Of a stretch of 48,436 bases of DNA, positions 34,043-42,427 are shown piece by piece. The DNA comes from JAKPQD01 sp029572965 (lineage in GTDB: Bacteria > Bacteroidota > Bacteroidia > Bacteroidales > DTGW01). Within the stretch, counting starts at the first letter, position 1. Each line of letters opens with the position of its first letter. The notes below the pieces were generated by a model. The model was not told where the DNA came from and ran no database searches. It saw only the letters and a program-made list of their open reading frames with translations. The stretch is taken from the NCBI GenBank assembly GCA_035374585.1, contig DAOSPF010000022.1, forward strand, positions 1 through 48,436. Direction: 5' to 3'. Both the position numbers and the translations under genes were made by a program.

Positions 34043-34144
34043 ATGGAACCATGGCATGGTTGCCATAAATTTGTCAAAGATGGACGTTTGTACAATATCA
34101 AAAGGCAATTCCAATTATTAGCAAGCCAGAAAGGCAGGGATTAA
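34043..34144 (+). pseudogene. Possible relic of a DUF5131-type protein
   Basis: A 33-codon open frame begins MEPWHGCHK. The string PWHGCHK is the N-terminal hallmark I remember for DUF5131 (phage Gp37/Gp68-like) proteins. The expected downstream cysteine cluster is absent from this frame, though the +1 frame reads LSKMDVCTISKG. If real, it is a frameshifted and truncated remnant. A chance match of seven residues is possible. Confidence 0.22.
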
Positions 34145-34173
34145 TTATCGGCGAGTGTAATATTATAAAGTAT

Positions 34174-34211
34174 AAAAAAAGCGAAACAGCCATGGAAGTT
34201 GGCTGTTTCGC
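34174..34211 (-). terminator. Terminator of fabF
   Basis: Perfect 11-bp stem GCGAAACAGCC/GGCTGTTTCGC with a 9-nt loop. On the minus strand it is followed by seven U. It lies about 44 bp after the fabF stop. Confidence 0.85.
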
Positions 34212-34254
34212 AAAATAGAAGTGCTTATAAATAAAAATACTAGGAAATACTTAA

Positions 34255-35502
34255 TTAACCTTTGTACTTCCGGAACAATGATACAAAAACGTGTCCTCCA
34301 AAGCCAAAGGTGTTGTTTATGGCTACGTTGACTTCTTTTTTCACTGCCTTATTGGGTGTAACGTTCAACCTTTTGTCAATAGCAGGGTCTATTTCGTTTA
34401 CATTGATTGTTGGAGGTACAATGCCTGTTTCTATTGCTTTCACGCAAGCAATAGCTTCAATAGCTCCCGCTGCACCTAATAAGTGACCTGTCATTGACTT
34501 GGTAGCACTAACATGCAGTTTGTCAAGCGATTTTTCAAACACTTTACATAGAGCATGACATTCGCTCAGGTCACCAACAGGGGTTGATGTTCCATGAGTA
34601 CTTACATAGTCCACATCTGCGGGGGTTAAACCAGCCTCATTAATGGCATCAAGCATTGCAGCTACAGCTCCTTCTCCATCAGGGTGCGGAGCAGCAATAT
34701 GGTATGCATCCGAGCTAAACCCTGAGCCTGTTATTTCACAGTATATCTTAGCTCCACGTTTTTTAGCATGTTCAAGTTCTTCAAGGAGAAGTACCCCACT
34801 ACCTTCGCCCATAACAAAGCCATCGCGGCTTACATCAAATGGACGTGAAGCTGTTTGAGGCGAATCGTTACGTTCAGACAATGCTTTCATTGAGCTAAAA
34901 CCACCAACAGCAGCCTTAGTAATACAAGCTTCTGAACCTCCGGTGAAAATTACATCAGCTTTTCCCAGTTTGATAAAATTAACAGCATCGATAATGGCAC
35001 TATTGCTTGAAGCACAAGCTGATGTGGTAACATAGCTGATACCTTTTAATCCATAACGAATTGAAATAAGGCCCGGAGCCATATTTGAAATCATTTTTGT
35101 AATAAAAAACGGGCTAAAACGAGGCATTTCAGGGTTTTTGCTAAATGAAACCACCTCATTCTCGAAAGTCTCAATACCTCCAATGCCTGTACCCCATATA
35201 ATTCCAGCTTTTTGTTGATTAATCTTAGTAACATCAAGCCCTGCATCCTTTATACACTCTTCTACAGAAGCAATAGCATACTGAGAAAACAGATCTGTTT
35301 TTCTAACTTCCGTTTTTTCTATAAACATTAAAGGGTCAAAACCTTTTACTTCTCCAGCAATACGAGTTTTAAAAGCACTTGCATCAAACCTGGTAATATT
35401 TGCTATGCCGCTTTTTCCCTGAACTAATGCATCCCAAAAGGAACTAACATTGTTCCCAAGTGGGGTAACAGCCCCTAATCCGGTGACTACTACACGTTTC
35501 AT
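34255..35502 (-). CDS. fabF: 3-oxoacyl-ACP synthase II (KAS II)
   Basis: This 415-residue thiolase-fold condensing enzyme elongates acyl-ACP with malonyl-ACP. It starts MKRVVVTGLGAVTPLGN. The catalytic Cys is in TSACASS (near residue 163), and the His residues are in STHGTSTPVGD and MTGHLLGAAGA. The end GFGGHVFVSLF is typical. Length is normal. It is followed by a terminator and preceded by fabH 85 bp upstream on the same strand; no acpP is adjacent, although acpP-fabF is the most common pairing. Confidence 0.95.
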   Translation of the reverse strand: MKRVVVTGLGAVTPLGNNVSSFWDALVQGKSGIANITRFDASAFKTRIAGEVKGFDPLMFIEKTEVRKTDLFSQYAIASVEECIKDAGLDVTKINQQKAGIIWGTGIGGIETFENEVVSFSKNPEMPRFSPFFITKMISNMAPGLISIRYGLKGISYVTTSACASSNSAIIDAVNFIKLGKADVIFTGGSEACITKAAVGGFSSMKALSERNDSPQTASRPFDVSRDGFVMGEGSGVLLLEELEHAKKRGAKIYCEITGSGFSSDAYHIAAPHPDGEGAVAAMLDAINEAGLTPADVDYVSTHGTSTPVGDLSECHALCKVFEKSLDKLHVSATKSMTGHLLGAAGAIEAIACVKAIETGIVPPTINVNEIDPAIDKRLNVTPNKAVKKEVNVAINNTFGFGGHVFVSLFRKYKG

Positions 35503-35587
35503 ATTCTTTTATTTTAATTAATGAAATAATCTTGAGACAATAATAAATATAATCTATTATTACTAAAAAAACTAAACTTGATAAGGT

Positions 35588-36586
35588 TTACTTTGCATTA
35601 TAGGCCCATTTCAAATAAACAGCCCCCCAGGTAAATCCTCCTCCAAAAGCTGATAAGATAAGGTTGTCCCCTTTTTTTAATTGTCTTTCAAGCTCCCATA
35701 AACATAACGGAATAGTTGCTGCAGTAGTATTTCCATATCTTTCAATATTTACCATTACTTTTTCTTTGGGCAAGCCCATGCGGTTACCTACAGCATCAAT
35801 AATCCTGAGGTTAGCCTGGTGTGGGATAAGCCAGGCTATATCATCTGGTCTCAGGTTGTGTTTTTCCATCATAGCTACAGAAACATCTGCCATTTTCGAA
35901 ACAGCTACTTTAAAAACAGCTTTTCCATCTTGGTATATATAATGCATTTTAGCATCAACAGTTTCGTGAGAGGCAGGCCTTAAGGAGCCCCCGGCCTTGA
36001 GGTTTAGATGGTCTTTACCCGAACCATCGATATGTAACATTGCGTCCATAACACCAACTTCCTGGGTTGTAGGTTCAATAAGCATTGCTACAGCAGCATC
36101 ACCAAATAGTACACATGTAGTACGGTCGGTATAATCAGTAATACTTGACATTTTATCGGCTGTTACCAAAAGAATTTTTTTGTATTTGCCTGATTCAATG
36201 AAAGATGATGCTGTTTGCAAAGTAAATAAAAAGCTTGAACAAGCTGCACTAACATCATATCCCCAGGCATTTTTGATACCCGCATAATCAGCTACTAAGC
36301 AAGCTGTTGAAGGGAATGCCATATCTGGAGTAACAGTCGCAACAATCACCATGTCTATTGTATCAGGTGAGGTATTGGTCTTTGCCAATAATTTTTTGGC
36401 AGCTTCGCCGCCCATAAAAGCTGTTGCTTTGTCTTTGTCTTTAAGGATACGGCGCTCCTTAATACCGACACGCTGCATTATCCACTCATCAGAGGTGTCA
36501 ACCATTTTACTAAGCTCTTCGTTGGTCAATACATATTCGGGCAAATAAGCTTCAATACCCGTAATGGCCGCTTTAATCTTGTTCAT
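35588..36586 (-). CDS. fabH: 3-oxoacyl-ACP synthase III (KAS III)
   Basis: This 332-residue enzyme starts fatty acid synthesis by joining acetyl-CoA (or a branched acyl-CoA) to malonyl-ACP. The catalytic triad is visible: Cys in SAACSSFLF (about 115), His in IPHQANLRI (about 255) and Asn in ERYGNTTAA (about 285). GDAAVAML and the end SAFGGGFTWGAVYLKW are also typical. It lies upstream of fabF on the same strand and downstream of an AMP-binding acyl-CoA synthetase, so the three form a fatty-acid cluster. Confidence 0.94.
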   Translation of the reverse strand: MNKIKAAITGIEAYLPEYVLTNEELSKMVDTSDEWIMQRVGIKERRILKDKDKATAFMGGEAAKKLLAKTNTSPDTIDMVIVATVTPDMAFPSTACLVADYAGIKNAWGYDVSAACSSFLFTLQTASSFIESGKYKKILLVTADKMSSITDYTDRTTCVLFGDAAVAMLIEPTTQEVGVMDAMLHIDGSGKDHLNLKAGGSLRPASHETVDAKMHYIYQDGKAVFKVAVSKMADVSVAMMEKHNLRPDDIAWLIPHQANLRIIDAVGNRMGLPKEKVMVNIERYGNTTAATIPLCLWELERQLKKGDNLILSAFGGGFTWGAVYLKWAYNAK

Positions 36587-36654
36587 TGTAAATGTTTTTT
36601 AAGAAATATATTACTATATTAAATGTTAATTCCGCAATAACTAATGTATTTATA

Positions 36655-36684
36655 AAGTCAAAAGCCAGCTTTGGGCCGGCTTTG
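36655..36684 (-). terminator. Weak hairpin after the acyl-CoA synthetase gene
   Basis: Stem AAAGCCAGC/GCCGGCTTT (one mismatch) with a loop of about 5 nt, 12 bp past the stop codon. The minus-strand tail is only moderately U-rich. Confidence 0.45.
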
Positions 36685-36695
36685 TCTTGTTTTGT

Positions 36696-38348
36696 TTAGT
36701 TACATGCTTGGCGTATTTGTACCCTTCGTATTTTTCCACTGATTGTCTTCGGCAATTCGTGCACAAATTCAACTATGCGAGGGTATTTATATGGAGCAGT
36801 AACTTTTTTCACATGTTCCTGAAGTTCTTTGGCCAAGGCCTCGCAATGTTCAAAGCCTTTTGCTGTAACAATAGTAGCTTTCACTATCTGTCCCCTGATT
36901 TTGTCAGGTACAGCCGTAATTGCACATTCAAGCACAGCAGGGTGTTCCATCAGGGCGCTTTCTACTTCAAAAGGCCCAATACGATACCCTGAGCTCTTTA
37001 TTAAATCATCAGCACGGCCTACAAACCAGTAATAACCATCTTCATCGCGCCATGCCATATCGCCGGTATAATATACATCATCGCTCCAGGCCTTTTCTGT
37101 CAGTTCTTTGTCTCGATAGTAACCTCCAAACATGCCAACTGGTTTGCTTTTACCAGTGTAAATTACTATTTGTCCGGGTTCTCCAATGCCACAAGAGATG
37201 CCATTGTCATTAACAATGTCTATATCATAACCAGGTGATGGACGTCCCATCGAGCCTGGTTTTGGCTCCATCCAGGAATAGGTTGCTAAAGCTACCGTAC
37301 ATTCAGTCTGACCATACCCTTCCTTAAGTTTAAGCCCAACAGCATCATAAAACTGCTTAAATACTTCAGGGTTCAAAGGTTCGCCTGCTACAACACAGTA
37401 TTTAAGGCTGCTTAAGTTAAATTTTGAAAGGTCTTCCTTAATTAAAAAGCGATATATAGTAGGAGGTGCACAAAATGTCGTTACGTTGTATTTTTGGATG
37501 ATTTCAAGCAGTTTTAATGGTACAAACTTATCATAATCGTATGTCATAACAGCACTTCCTGAAAGCCATTGTCCATATAGCTTTCCCCAGGCAGATTTTG
37601 CCCAACCAGTGTCAGCTACTGTAAAATGTAAACCATTTTCCTGAACATTCTGCCAATATTTGGCTGTCAATATATGTCCAAGCGGATATGTGAAATTATG
37701 GAAAACCATTTTGGGCATACCTGTTGTGCCAGAGGTAAAATACAATAGCATTACATCATCATTACATGTAGCCTCACTTCCTGTAGGTCGTACAAAAATT
37801 GATGATGCCCTTTCCAATTCAGTTGTGAAATTGAACCAACCGTCTTTATCTTCTCCAATGATTGCTTTGCATTTCAATGTTGGAGATTCGTCTAATGCAG
37901 CTTCTATTTGATGAACAATCTCACTATCCGAAACACTGACAATCATCTTTATGCCAGCTGCGTTATTTCTATAAACAATGTCTTTCTTTGTCAATAAATG
38001 AGTAGCAGGAATTGCAATAGCCCCAATTTTATGCAAACCAAGAATACTAAACCAAAATTCGTAACGCCTTTTTAAAATGAGCATTACAGCATCGCCCTTT
38101 TTTATTCCTGCAGAAAGAAAAAAATTAGCCGCTTTATCACTGTAATATTTCATCTGGCTAAAGGTAAATGTAGCTTCAGCACCATTATCATCGCACCAAA
38201 CCATAGCAATTTTATCAGGCTGCTCATTGGCAATTTCATCAACGGTGTCAAATGCAAAATTGTAATTTTCAGGAACTTTTATTTCAAAGTTCTTTTTAAA
38301 GTCATCATAAGATAAAAAATCTGTTTTTACAAGATATTTGTTTAACAT
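36696..38348 (-). CDS. Acyl-CoA synthetase (AMP-forming), medium-chain type
   Basis: This 550-residue member of the acyl-adenylate-forming family activates a carboxylic acid with ATP and CoA. The P-loop YFTSGTTGMPKM is at about residues 205-216. GYGQTECT, the A8 core YTGDMAWRDEDGYYWFVGRADDLIKSSG and the catalytic lysine motif PKTISGKIRR near the end are all present. Overall it resembles ACSM-type medium-chain and acetyl-CoA synthetase-like enzymes of Bacteroidota. Substrate chain length cannot be read from sequence. It lies upstream of fabH and fabF on the same strand, suggesting lipid or fermentation-acid metabolism. Confidence 0.88.
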   Translation of the reverse strand: MLNKYLVKTDFLSYDDFKKNFEIKVPENYNFAFDTVDEIANEQPDKIAMVWCDDNGAEATFTFSQMKYYSDKAANFFLSAGIKKGDAVMLILKRRYEFWFSILGLHKIGAIAIPATHLLTKKDIVYRNNAAGIKMIVSVSDSEIVHQIEAALDESPTLKCKAIIGEDKDGWFNFTTELERASSIFVRPTGSEATCNDDVMLLYFTSGTTGMPKMVFHNFTYPLGHILTAKYWQNVQENGLHFTVADTGWAKSAWGKLYGQWLSGSAVMTYDYDKFVPLKLLEIIQKYNVTTFCAPPTIYRFLIKEDLSKFNLSSLKYCVVAGEPLNPEVFKQFYDAVGLKLKEGYGQTECTVALATYSWMEPKPGSMGRPSPGYDIDIVNDNGISCGIGEPGQIVIYTGKSKPVGMFGGYYRDKELTEKAWSDDVYYTGDMAWRDEDGYYWFVGRADDLIKSSGYRIGPFEVESALMEHPAVLECAITAVPDKIRGQIVKATIVTAKGFEHCEALAKELQEHVKKVTAPYKYPRIVEFVHELPKTISGKIRRVQIRQACN

Positions 38349-38479
38349 CTTTTTCTAAAATTAATTAATAAATAGCCAAGCCCGAGCCTAGAATAATGAG
38401 CAAAGGAACTAAAGTAATTATTCAGAGGCTAATAAAAGGGTTATGCAGGGTAAAACGTGTGGCTAAAATTCGTATTTTG

Positions 38480-38517
38480 GGGTGAAATTTTATATTTAGG
38501 GTTGAATTTTATTTAAA
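38480..38517. repeat. Imperfect 19-bp tandem direct repeat
   Basis: GGGTGAAATTTTATATTTA (38480-38498) is followed directly by GGGTTGAATTTTATTTAAA (38499-38517), with about 15 of 19 bases shared. It lies in the acyl-CoA synthetase upstream region and might be a paired protein-binding site or drift of an AT-rich repeat. Confidence 0.35.
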
Positions 38518-38612
38518 ATAATCAACCTGATTTATTTTAAACTGGGCTTAATAAAGCTATTTTCGAAACAAAAAAGGGTGTAGTATATTTAAATTTATGG
38601 AATATTGCAATT

Positions 38613-38634
38613 CAATGTCGTTTAGTCAAGGCTC
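38613..38634. repeat. Second copy of the AATGTCGTTTAGT end sequence
   Basis: This 22-bp stretch starts AATGTCGTTTAGT and matches the left end of the element at 8400-8421 in 20 of 22 positions (differences at two pyrimidine/purine transitions). No matching inverted copy was found nearby, so this is a solo end. It suggests a dispersed insertion-sequence or MITE family in the genome. Confidence 0.6.
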
Positions 38635-38699
38635 TAAACAAATGTAAATTTGACTTGACTATTTGTACAACCAGGCACAATATTATAAACCATAACGCC

Positions 38700-38816
38700 T
38701 CAAATAATGAAGAAAATTGTTTTCTCATCTAAATTAGCTTTTAAACAATAAAAGCGAATAAACAAAAAAACCTTTTTGTATTGGTCATCAAGAGTTAAAT
38801 TATTTTTATCAGTCAT
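38700..38816 (-). CDS. Weak candidate small ORF divergent from the SIR2-like gene
   Basis: 38 codons beginning MTDKNNLTLDDQYKKVFLF. Its start is 19 bp from the start of the SIR2-like gene on the other strand. The sequence is not low-complexity and the N-terminus looks protein-like, but there is no recognised family, promoter or terminator. It may be a truncated remnant or chance. Confidence 0.2.
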   Translation of the reverse strand: MTDKNNLTLDDQYKKVFLFIRFYCLKANLDEKTIFFII

Positions 38817-38835
38817 TTGTTAAAATTAAAAAACC

Positions 38836-39729
38836 ATGGTACTCTTCGTCGGCAACGATATTAATAACATCCAAAGTAACTCCAACAACAGTTGGGAAAA
38901 GCTATTAAAAAGAATTATCGAGAAGTATGGCAAAAAAGTTGAAGTGGATAAATCCCAACCTTTTCCTTTGATTTATGAAGAGTTGTATTTGAAACTTTTG
39001 AAAACTGGCAAATTGGAAAATGAATTAACACTAAAAGAAGAGATAGCCAAAGCCCTATCTACTATTAAACCAAACGAAATACATAGAATGTTGTTGGAGC
39101 TGGATTGCAATAATTATGTTACCACAAACTACGATTATACCCTTCAGCAGGCTGTTTTAAATGGGAAAACAACAAAAAAACTTAAAAATGAAGGACTGGT
39201 ATATGAAAAGAAATTCAGCGTTTTTCGTCATCATGTTATTAATAATAAAAAATTTTGGCACATTCATGGAGAAATAAATTCACCACAAAGCATCAACCTG
39301 GGCTTTGAACATTATGGCGGGCAGCTGCAACATTTGCGCGATTATGTTGTATCAGGCGTAAAGTATAAAACAAGAGAAAACCCAATAGCTCCTTTATACC
39401 AACGATTAAAAGAAAATGATGTAAAAAACATTTCATGGGTTGACTTATTCTATACCGATGAAATTCATATTGTTGGTTTGGGCTTAGGTTTTGAAGAAAC
39501 AGACTTGTGGTGGCTGATAACCAACCGTGCCAGGCTTAAATATGAGAAAAAGCTGGATGCCCTAAAAAACAATAAGATTATATATTATTGCCCCTTGTTA
39601 TATAAAAATTATCACAAAAAACAAATAATGGATGCTAATGGCATTAAAACAATTTATATTAACAAAATAAACACTGAATTTTATTTTGAGGTAATAAACC
39701 GCATTAAAAACAAAAACACTATTGCCTAA
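38836..39729 (+). CDS. SIR2-like domain protein
   Basis: This 297-residue stand-alone protein is of the SIR2-like (SIR2_2) family. The NAD-fold features are VGNDINN (5-11), VTTNYD (95-100, with N98 and D100), the likely catalytic histidine region FWHIHGEI (H142, H144) and IVGLGLGFEETDLWWLI near residue 215. SIR2-like proteins in bacteria mostly act as NADases in antiphage defence, often with a partner gene; here no partner is evident, so function is open. Codon use is AT-rich and the gene has an insertion-end-like sequence upstream, which suggests acquisition. A stop codon immediately upstream fixes the start at or after 38836. Confidence 0.8.
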   Translation: MVLFVGNDINNIQSNSNNSWEKLLKRIIEKYGKKVEVDKSQPFPLIYEELYLKLLKTGKLENELTLKEEIAKALSTIKPNEIHRMLLELDCNNYVTTNYDYTLQQAVLNGKTTKKLKNEGLVYEKKFSVFRHHVINNKKFWHIHGEINSPQSINLGFEHYGGQLQHLRDYVVSGVKYKTRENPIAPLYQRLKENDVKNISWVDLFYTDEIHIVGLGLGFEETDLWWLITNRARLKYEKKLDALKNNKIIYYCPLLYKNYHKKQIMDANGIKTIYINKINTEFYFEVINRIKNKNTIA

Positions 39730-39957
39730 ACCTACATTAAACAAACTCTAACTTACTGACGGACTATAGTTCTGATACTTATACCGGACAACAGTGAAAA
39801 ATATCTGGATTTTACACGAAACAACAAAAATCGTCCATAAAAATCTTGTCGAAGTTTCATTTTCGTCTTACCTTGCTTTTGAAATATTAACATTTTTTTA
39901 AAACTTCATAAAAACTACATAAACACAACTTTAACTTTAACTAAAAAACACTTAAAC

Positions 39958-40326
39958 ATGGAAAGTGATGTTGACAAAAAGCAAGATTTCTCTATTAAAG
40001 AAAGTGAAGAAATTTATTCAAAAGCAGTAAGGGCAGGAAAAAGAACTTATTTTTTTGATGTAAAGGCCACAAAATTTAACGAATTATACCTAACTGTTAC
40101 AGAAAGCAAACGAAAGCAAAACCAAGACGGTTCGTTCTATTTTGAAAAACACAAAATTTTTCTTTATAAAGAAGATTTTGAAAAATTTCTTGACGGGATA
40201 AACGAGGCCATTGACTACATCAAAACTGCAAATCCAATCATTATAAAACCTGCCGAAAACCAACTTGATTATCCAGAAGAACAATTTGTATCTATTGACT
40301 TTGAAGACCTTGACACAAAAATGTAA
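39958..40326 (+). CDS. DUF3276 (PUR-alpha-like) nucleic-acid-binding protein
   Basis: This 122-residue protein is of the DUF3276 family, a bacterial PUR-domain protein widespread in Bacteroidota. Segments seen are EEIYSKAVRAGKRTYFFDVKATKFNELYLTVTESKR and FEKHKIFLYKEDFEKFLDGINEAIDYI, which form the beta-sheet and helix of one PUR repeat. PUR proteins bind single-stranded DNA or RNA and dimerise. The C-terminal 30 residues are acidic. It lies 228 bp after the SIR2-like gene and ends at a strong bidirectional terminator. Confidence 0.88.
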   Translation: MESDVDKKQDFSIKESEEIYSKAVRAGKRTYFFDVKATKFNELYLTVTESKRKQNQDGSFYFEKHKIFLYKEDFEKFLDGINEAIDYIKTANPIIIKPAENQLDYPEEQFVSIDFEDLDTKM

Positions 40327-40327
40327 T

Positions 40328-40357
40328 AAAAAAGCCATCAAATTGATGGCTTTTTTT
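40328..40357. terminator. Bidirectional terminator
   Basis: Perfect stem AAAAAGCCATCAA/TTGATGGCTTTTT with essentially no loop beyond the turn, T-rich on both strands. It separates convergent DUF3276 and nucleotidyltransferase genes. Confidence 0.85.
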
Positions 40358-40376
40358 ATGATTATTCATTTCTTAC

Positions 40377-41297
40377 TTATTTATTGTTCCACAAATTAGA
40401 AGGATAAATTCCTTTGCCTATCAAATCTCTCAATCTGTTTATGGTCATATCTTTATCTTCTTTGTAAGTAATTCCAAACCAGTTGTCTGGCGAACGAAGC
40501 ACTTTTACTTTTGCATTGCCAGCTTTTACAATGTTATCAACGGCCATAGGCAAGTAAAACTCAGCAGTAGCACTATCCTTATTAGTCTTCATGAAATCTC
40601 CAAACTGTTTTTCAAGATGGTTAAATATACTTACCGGGAACCCCCAGAAATTCATCGATACAACCTCATTCTCAGCCAAAGGAATCATTTTATCTTCAGA
40701 CTCTACAAAAACAATCTTGCCATCTTTTCTTTGAATTTTTGTCCGCTCAACAATTCCTTCAAGCTGGCTCTGTGAATTTACTGTACATACACCTCTTGAT
40801 ACATGCCCATGCTCTGAAAGCGTCCTGGATAGCTCAAAACCAACCATGCTATAAGTATTCTTATCATCGTTGGCTGTTTTTATAAGGTGTTCTGCAATAA
40901 GTTTGTATGACTGAGCCCCATAAAAATCATCCGCATTAATAACTGCAAATGGGGTGGTAATTTTAGAAGCTGCCACTAAAACAGCATGACCTGTACCCCA
41001 AGGTTTTTTTCTGTCTGCAGGAGAGGCATAGCCTGAAGGTAAAGCATCTAACTCCTGAAATGCATATTCAACTTCAATGTGCTTTTCAAACCTTTGAAAA
41101 ACTTCTTTAAAATCAGCTTCAATACTTTTGCGGATAACAAATACCACTTTCCCAAAACCAGCCCTGATAGCATCATAAATTGAATAATCTGTAATTGTTT
41201 CGCCTGAAGGGCCAATTTTATCAACCTGTTTTAAACTTCCATAACGACTGCCCATACCAGCCGCTAATACCAGCAATGTTGGTTTAATCTCTCCCAT
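40377..41297 (-). CDS. NTP-transferase (sugar-phosphate nucleotidyltransferase-like) protein
   Basis: This 306-residue protein has the GT-A nucleotidyltransferase fold. LAAGMGSRYG...K (11-23) is the nucleotide and phosphate-binding loop, FAVINADDFYG holds the metal-binding Asp, and MNFWGFPVSIF is near residue 215. It resembles enzymes making NDP-sugars (glucose-1-phosphate uridylyl/thymidylyltransferases) but belongs to a less studied Bacteroidota branch, so the substrate is unassigned. I chose the ATG at 41297 over an in-frame TTG 15 bp upstream. It follows the second SiaC gene (61 bp) on the same strand. Confidence 0.8.
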   Translation of the reverse strand: MGEIKPTLLVLAAGMGSRYGSLKQVDKIGPSGETITDYSIYDAIRAGFGKVVFVIRKSIEADFKEVFQRFEKHIEVEYAFQELDALPSGYASPADRKKPWGTGHAVLVAASKITTPFAVINADDFYGAQSYKLIAEHLIKTANDDKNTYSMVGFELSRTLSEHGHVSRGVCTVNSQSQLEGIVERTKIQRKDGKIVFVESEDKMIPLAENEVVSMNFWGFPVSIFNHLEKQFGDFMKTNKDSATAEFYLPMAVDNIVKAGNAKVKVLRSPDNWFGITYKEDKDMTINRLRDLIGKGIYPSNLWNNK

Positions 41298-41358
41298 AAG
41301 TTTTTTGTGCAAAATTACATTTATTTACGACAATTGAAGAATATTCAATACCAATGTG

Positions 41359-41745
41359 TCATTCATTGCCTTCAATCTCAATAAATTCAAAAGGATAATC
41401 AAGCAAAGTTGAATAATACTCGCCTCTTTCCTTAATATCATCATCTCCTGCTTCGTAATGCCATTTGATAACCAGCTGATGGCCTTTGCTTTTTAGGTCC
41501 ACAAACTGATGAAACATATTTAACATTGCTTTAGAGGTGCCACTATTAAAGTATTCCAAATCTATATTTAATTCTGTCACAGGAGCCGGATGATGAGAAT
41601 ATTCTTCTATCCAACTGTTTATTATATCGAAAAACTTTGAAGGATCTTCTGGTATCGAACGTCCTTTCAGCAACATTTGTCCATCTTTTTTTAAATGAAC
41701 AGTAGGGGTCTTCTTTGTGCCTTCTATTAGTAAGTTGTCCATCAT
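41359..41745 (-). CDS. SiaC-family regulatory phosphoprotein (DUF1987), copy 2
   Basis: This 128-residue paralogue of the 129-506 gene shares the GRS-P(E/D)-P segment and LEYFNSGTSK, where S68 replaces the acceptor threonine. SiaC proteins are partner-switch proteins controlled by a kinase and a PP2C phosphatase. This copy is divergent from a MESH1-like alarmone hydrolase (139 bp between starts) and is followed by the nucleotidyltransferase gene. Two start codons in tandem (41745 and 41742) make the exact start uncertain by one residue. Confidence 0.85.
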   Translation of the reverse strand: MMDNLLIEGTKKTPTVHLKKDGQMLLKGRSIPEDPSKFFDIINSWIEEYSHHPAPVTELNIDLEYFNSGTSKAMLNMFHQFVDLKSKGHQLVIKWHYEAGDDDIKERGEYYSTLLDYPFEFIEIEGNE

Positions 41746-41781
41746 TCATTAAATTCTGGCTAAATTTATAACTTTTTAGAA

Positions 41782-41812
41782 TAAAAAAAAAGAGTATATT
41801 TTATTATACTTT
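41782..41812. repeat. Hairpin in the divergent SiaC/MESH1 spacer
   Basis: AGTATA and TATACT form an inverted repeat around TTTTAT, extended by A-rich and T-rich flanks. It is the only structure in the spacer and could be an operator or a weak bidirectional terminator. Confidence 0.3.
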
Positions 41813-41884
41813 TATGTGTAAATTTTTTTTACTCAAAACATGATAAATTTATACATTTATGTACCAATAGCAATAAAATAGCAA

Positions 41885-42427
41885 ATGAATGAGAAAACAT
41901 TAATAGAAGCTGCTCTATTTGCTGCTGAAAAACACAGGTTGCAAAGACGAAAATCCTTACTGTCAATACCTTATATTAACCACCCTTTAGCTGTTTGCTA
42001 TATTTTAGCCCAATCAGGAATAAGCTCTATTAATGTTTTGGTTGCTGCTTTACTACATGATACCATTGAAGACACTGAAACTTCCCCTGACGAAATAGCC
42101 AATCTTTTTGGCAATGAAGTATTAAAAATTGTATTGGAAGTTACTGATGACAAAACTTTGAATGACAAAAAAAGAAAAGAACTTCAGGTAATAAAGGCCC
42201 CACAACTATCACAAGGGGCAAAACTTTTAAAAATTGCAGACAAAATATCTAACCTTAAAGACATCCTGACCCACCCGATGGATTGGAGCAACAAACGTAA
42301 AAAAGATTACTTTTTGTGGTCAAAACAAGTGTTTGATGGCTGCAAAGGCATAAACCCTCAGCTTGACAAGCTCTTTGAAGAAACATACAACGAAGGTATT
42401 GAAAAACTAAGCAGCCTTCCCGACTAA
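41885..42427 (+). CDS. MESH1-like small alarmone hydrolase
   Basis: This 180-residue stand-alone HD-domain protein closely resembles metazoan MESH1 and the hydrolase domain of SpoT. All expected metal and catalytic residues are seen: H33 (PYINHP), H58-D59 (LLHDT), E62-D63 (IEDT), and D119 and N123 in KIADKISNLKD. The VTDDKTL signature also matches MESH1. The expected reaction is removal of the 3'-pyrophosphate of (p)ppGpp; NADPH 2'-dephosphorylation has been described for the human enzyme. It sits divergent from a SiaC gene, overlaps pssA by 21 bp tail to tail, and lies near a long Rel protein with a dead hydrolase domain. Confidence 0.92.
   Translation: MNEKTLIEAALFAAEKHRLQRRKSLLSIPYINHPLAVCYILAQSGISSINVLVAALLHDTIEDTETSPDEIANLFGNEVLKIVLEVTDDKTLNDKKRKELQVIKAPQLSQGAKLLKIADKISNLKDILTHPMDWSNKRKKDYFLWSKQVFDGCKGINPQLDKLFEETYNEGIEKLSSLPD

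Larger units (their letters stand above)
33821..34254. other. Gene-free stretch between pdxB and fabF
   Basis: 434 bp. The first 200 bp are AT-rich leader of pdxB. From about 34035 to 34145 the base composition becomes more coding-like and includes a possible pseudogene fragment, listed separately. The last part holds the fabF terminator. AACCATG/CATGGTT at about 34047-34061 is a small palindrome. Confidence 0.4.
38349..38835. other. Gene-poor region between acyl-CoA synthetase and the SIR2-like gene
   Basis: 487 bp holding the synthetase leader, an imperfect direct repeat (38480-38517), an insertion-end-like sequence (38613-38634), and a weak minus-strand 38-codon ORF (38700-38816). No convincing promoter for the SIR2-like gene was found. 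Confidence 0.4.
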
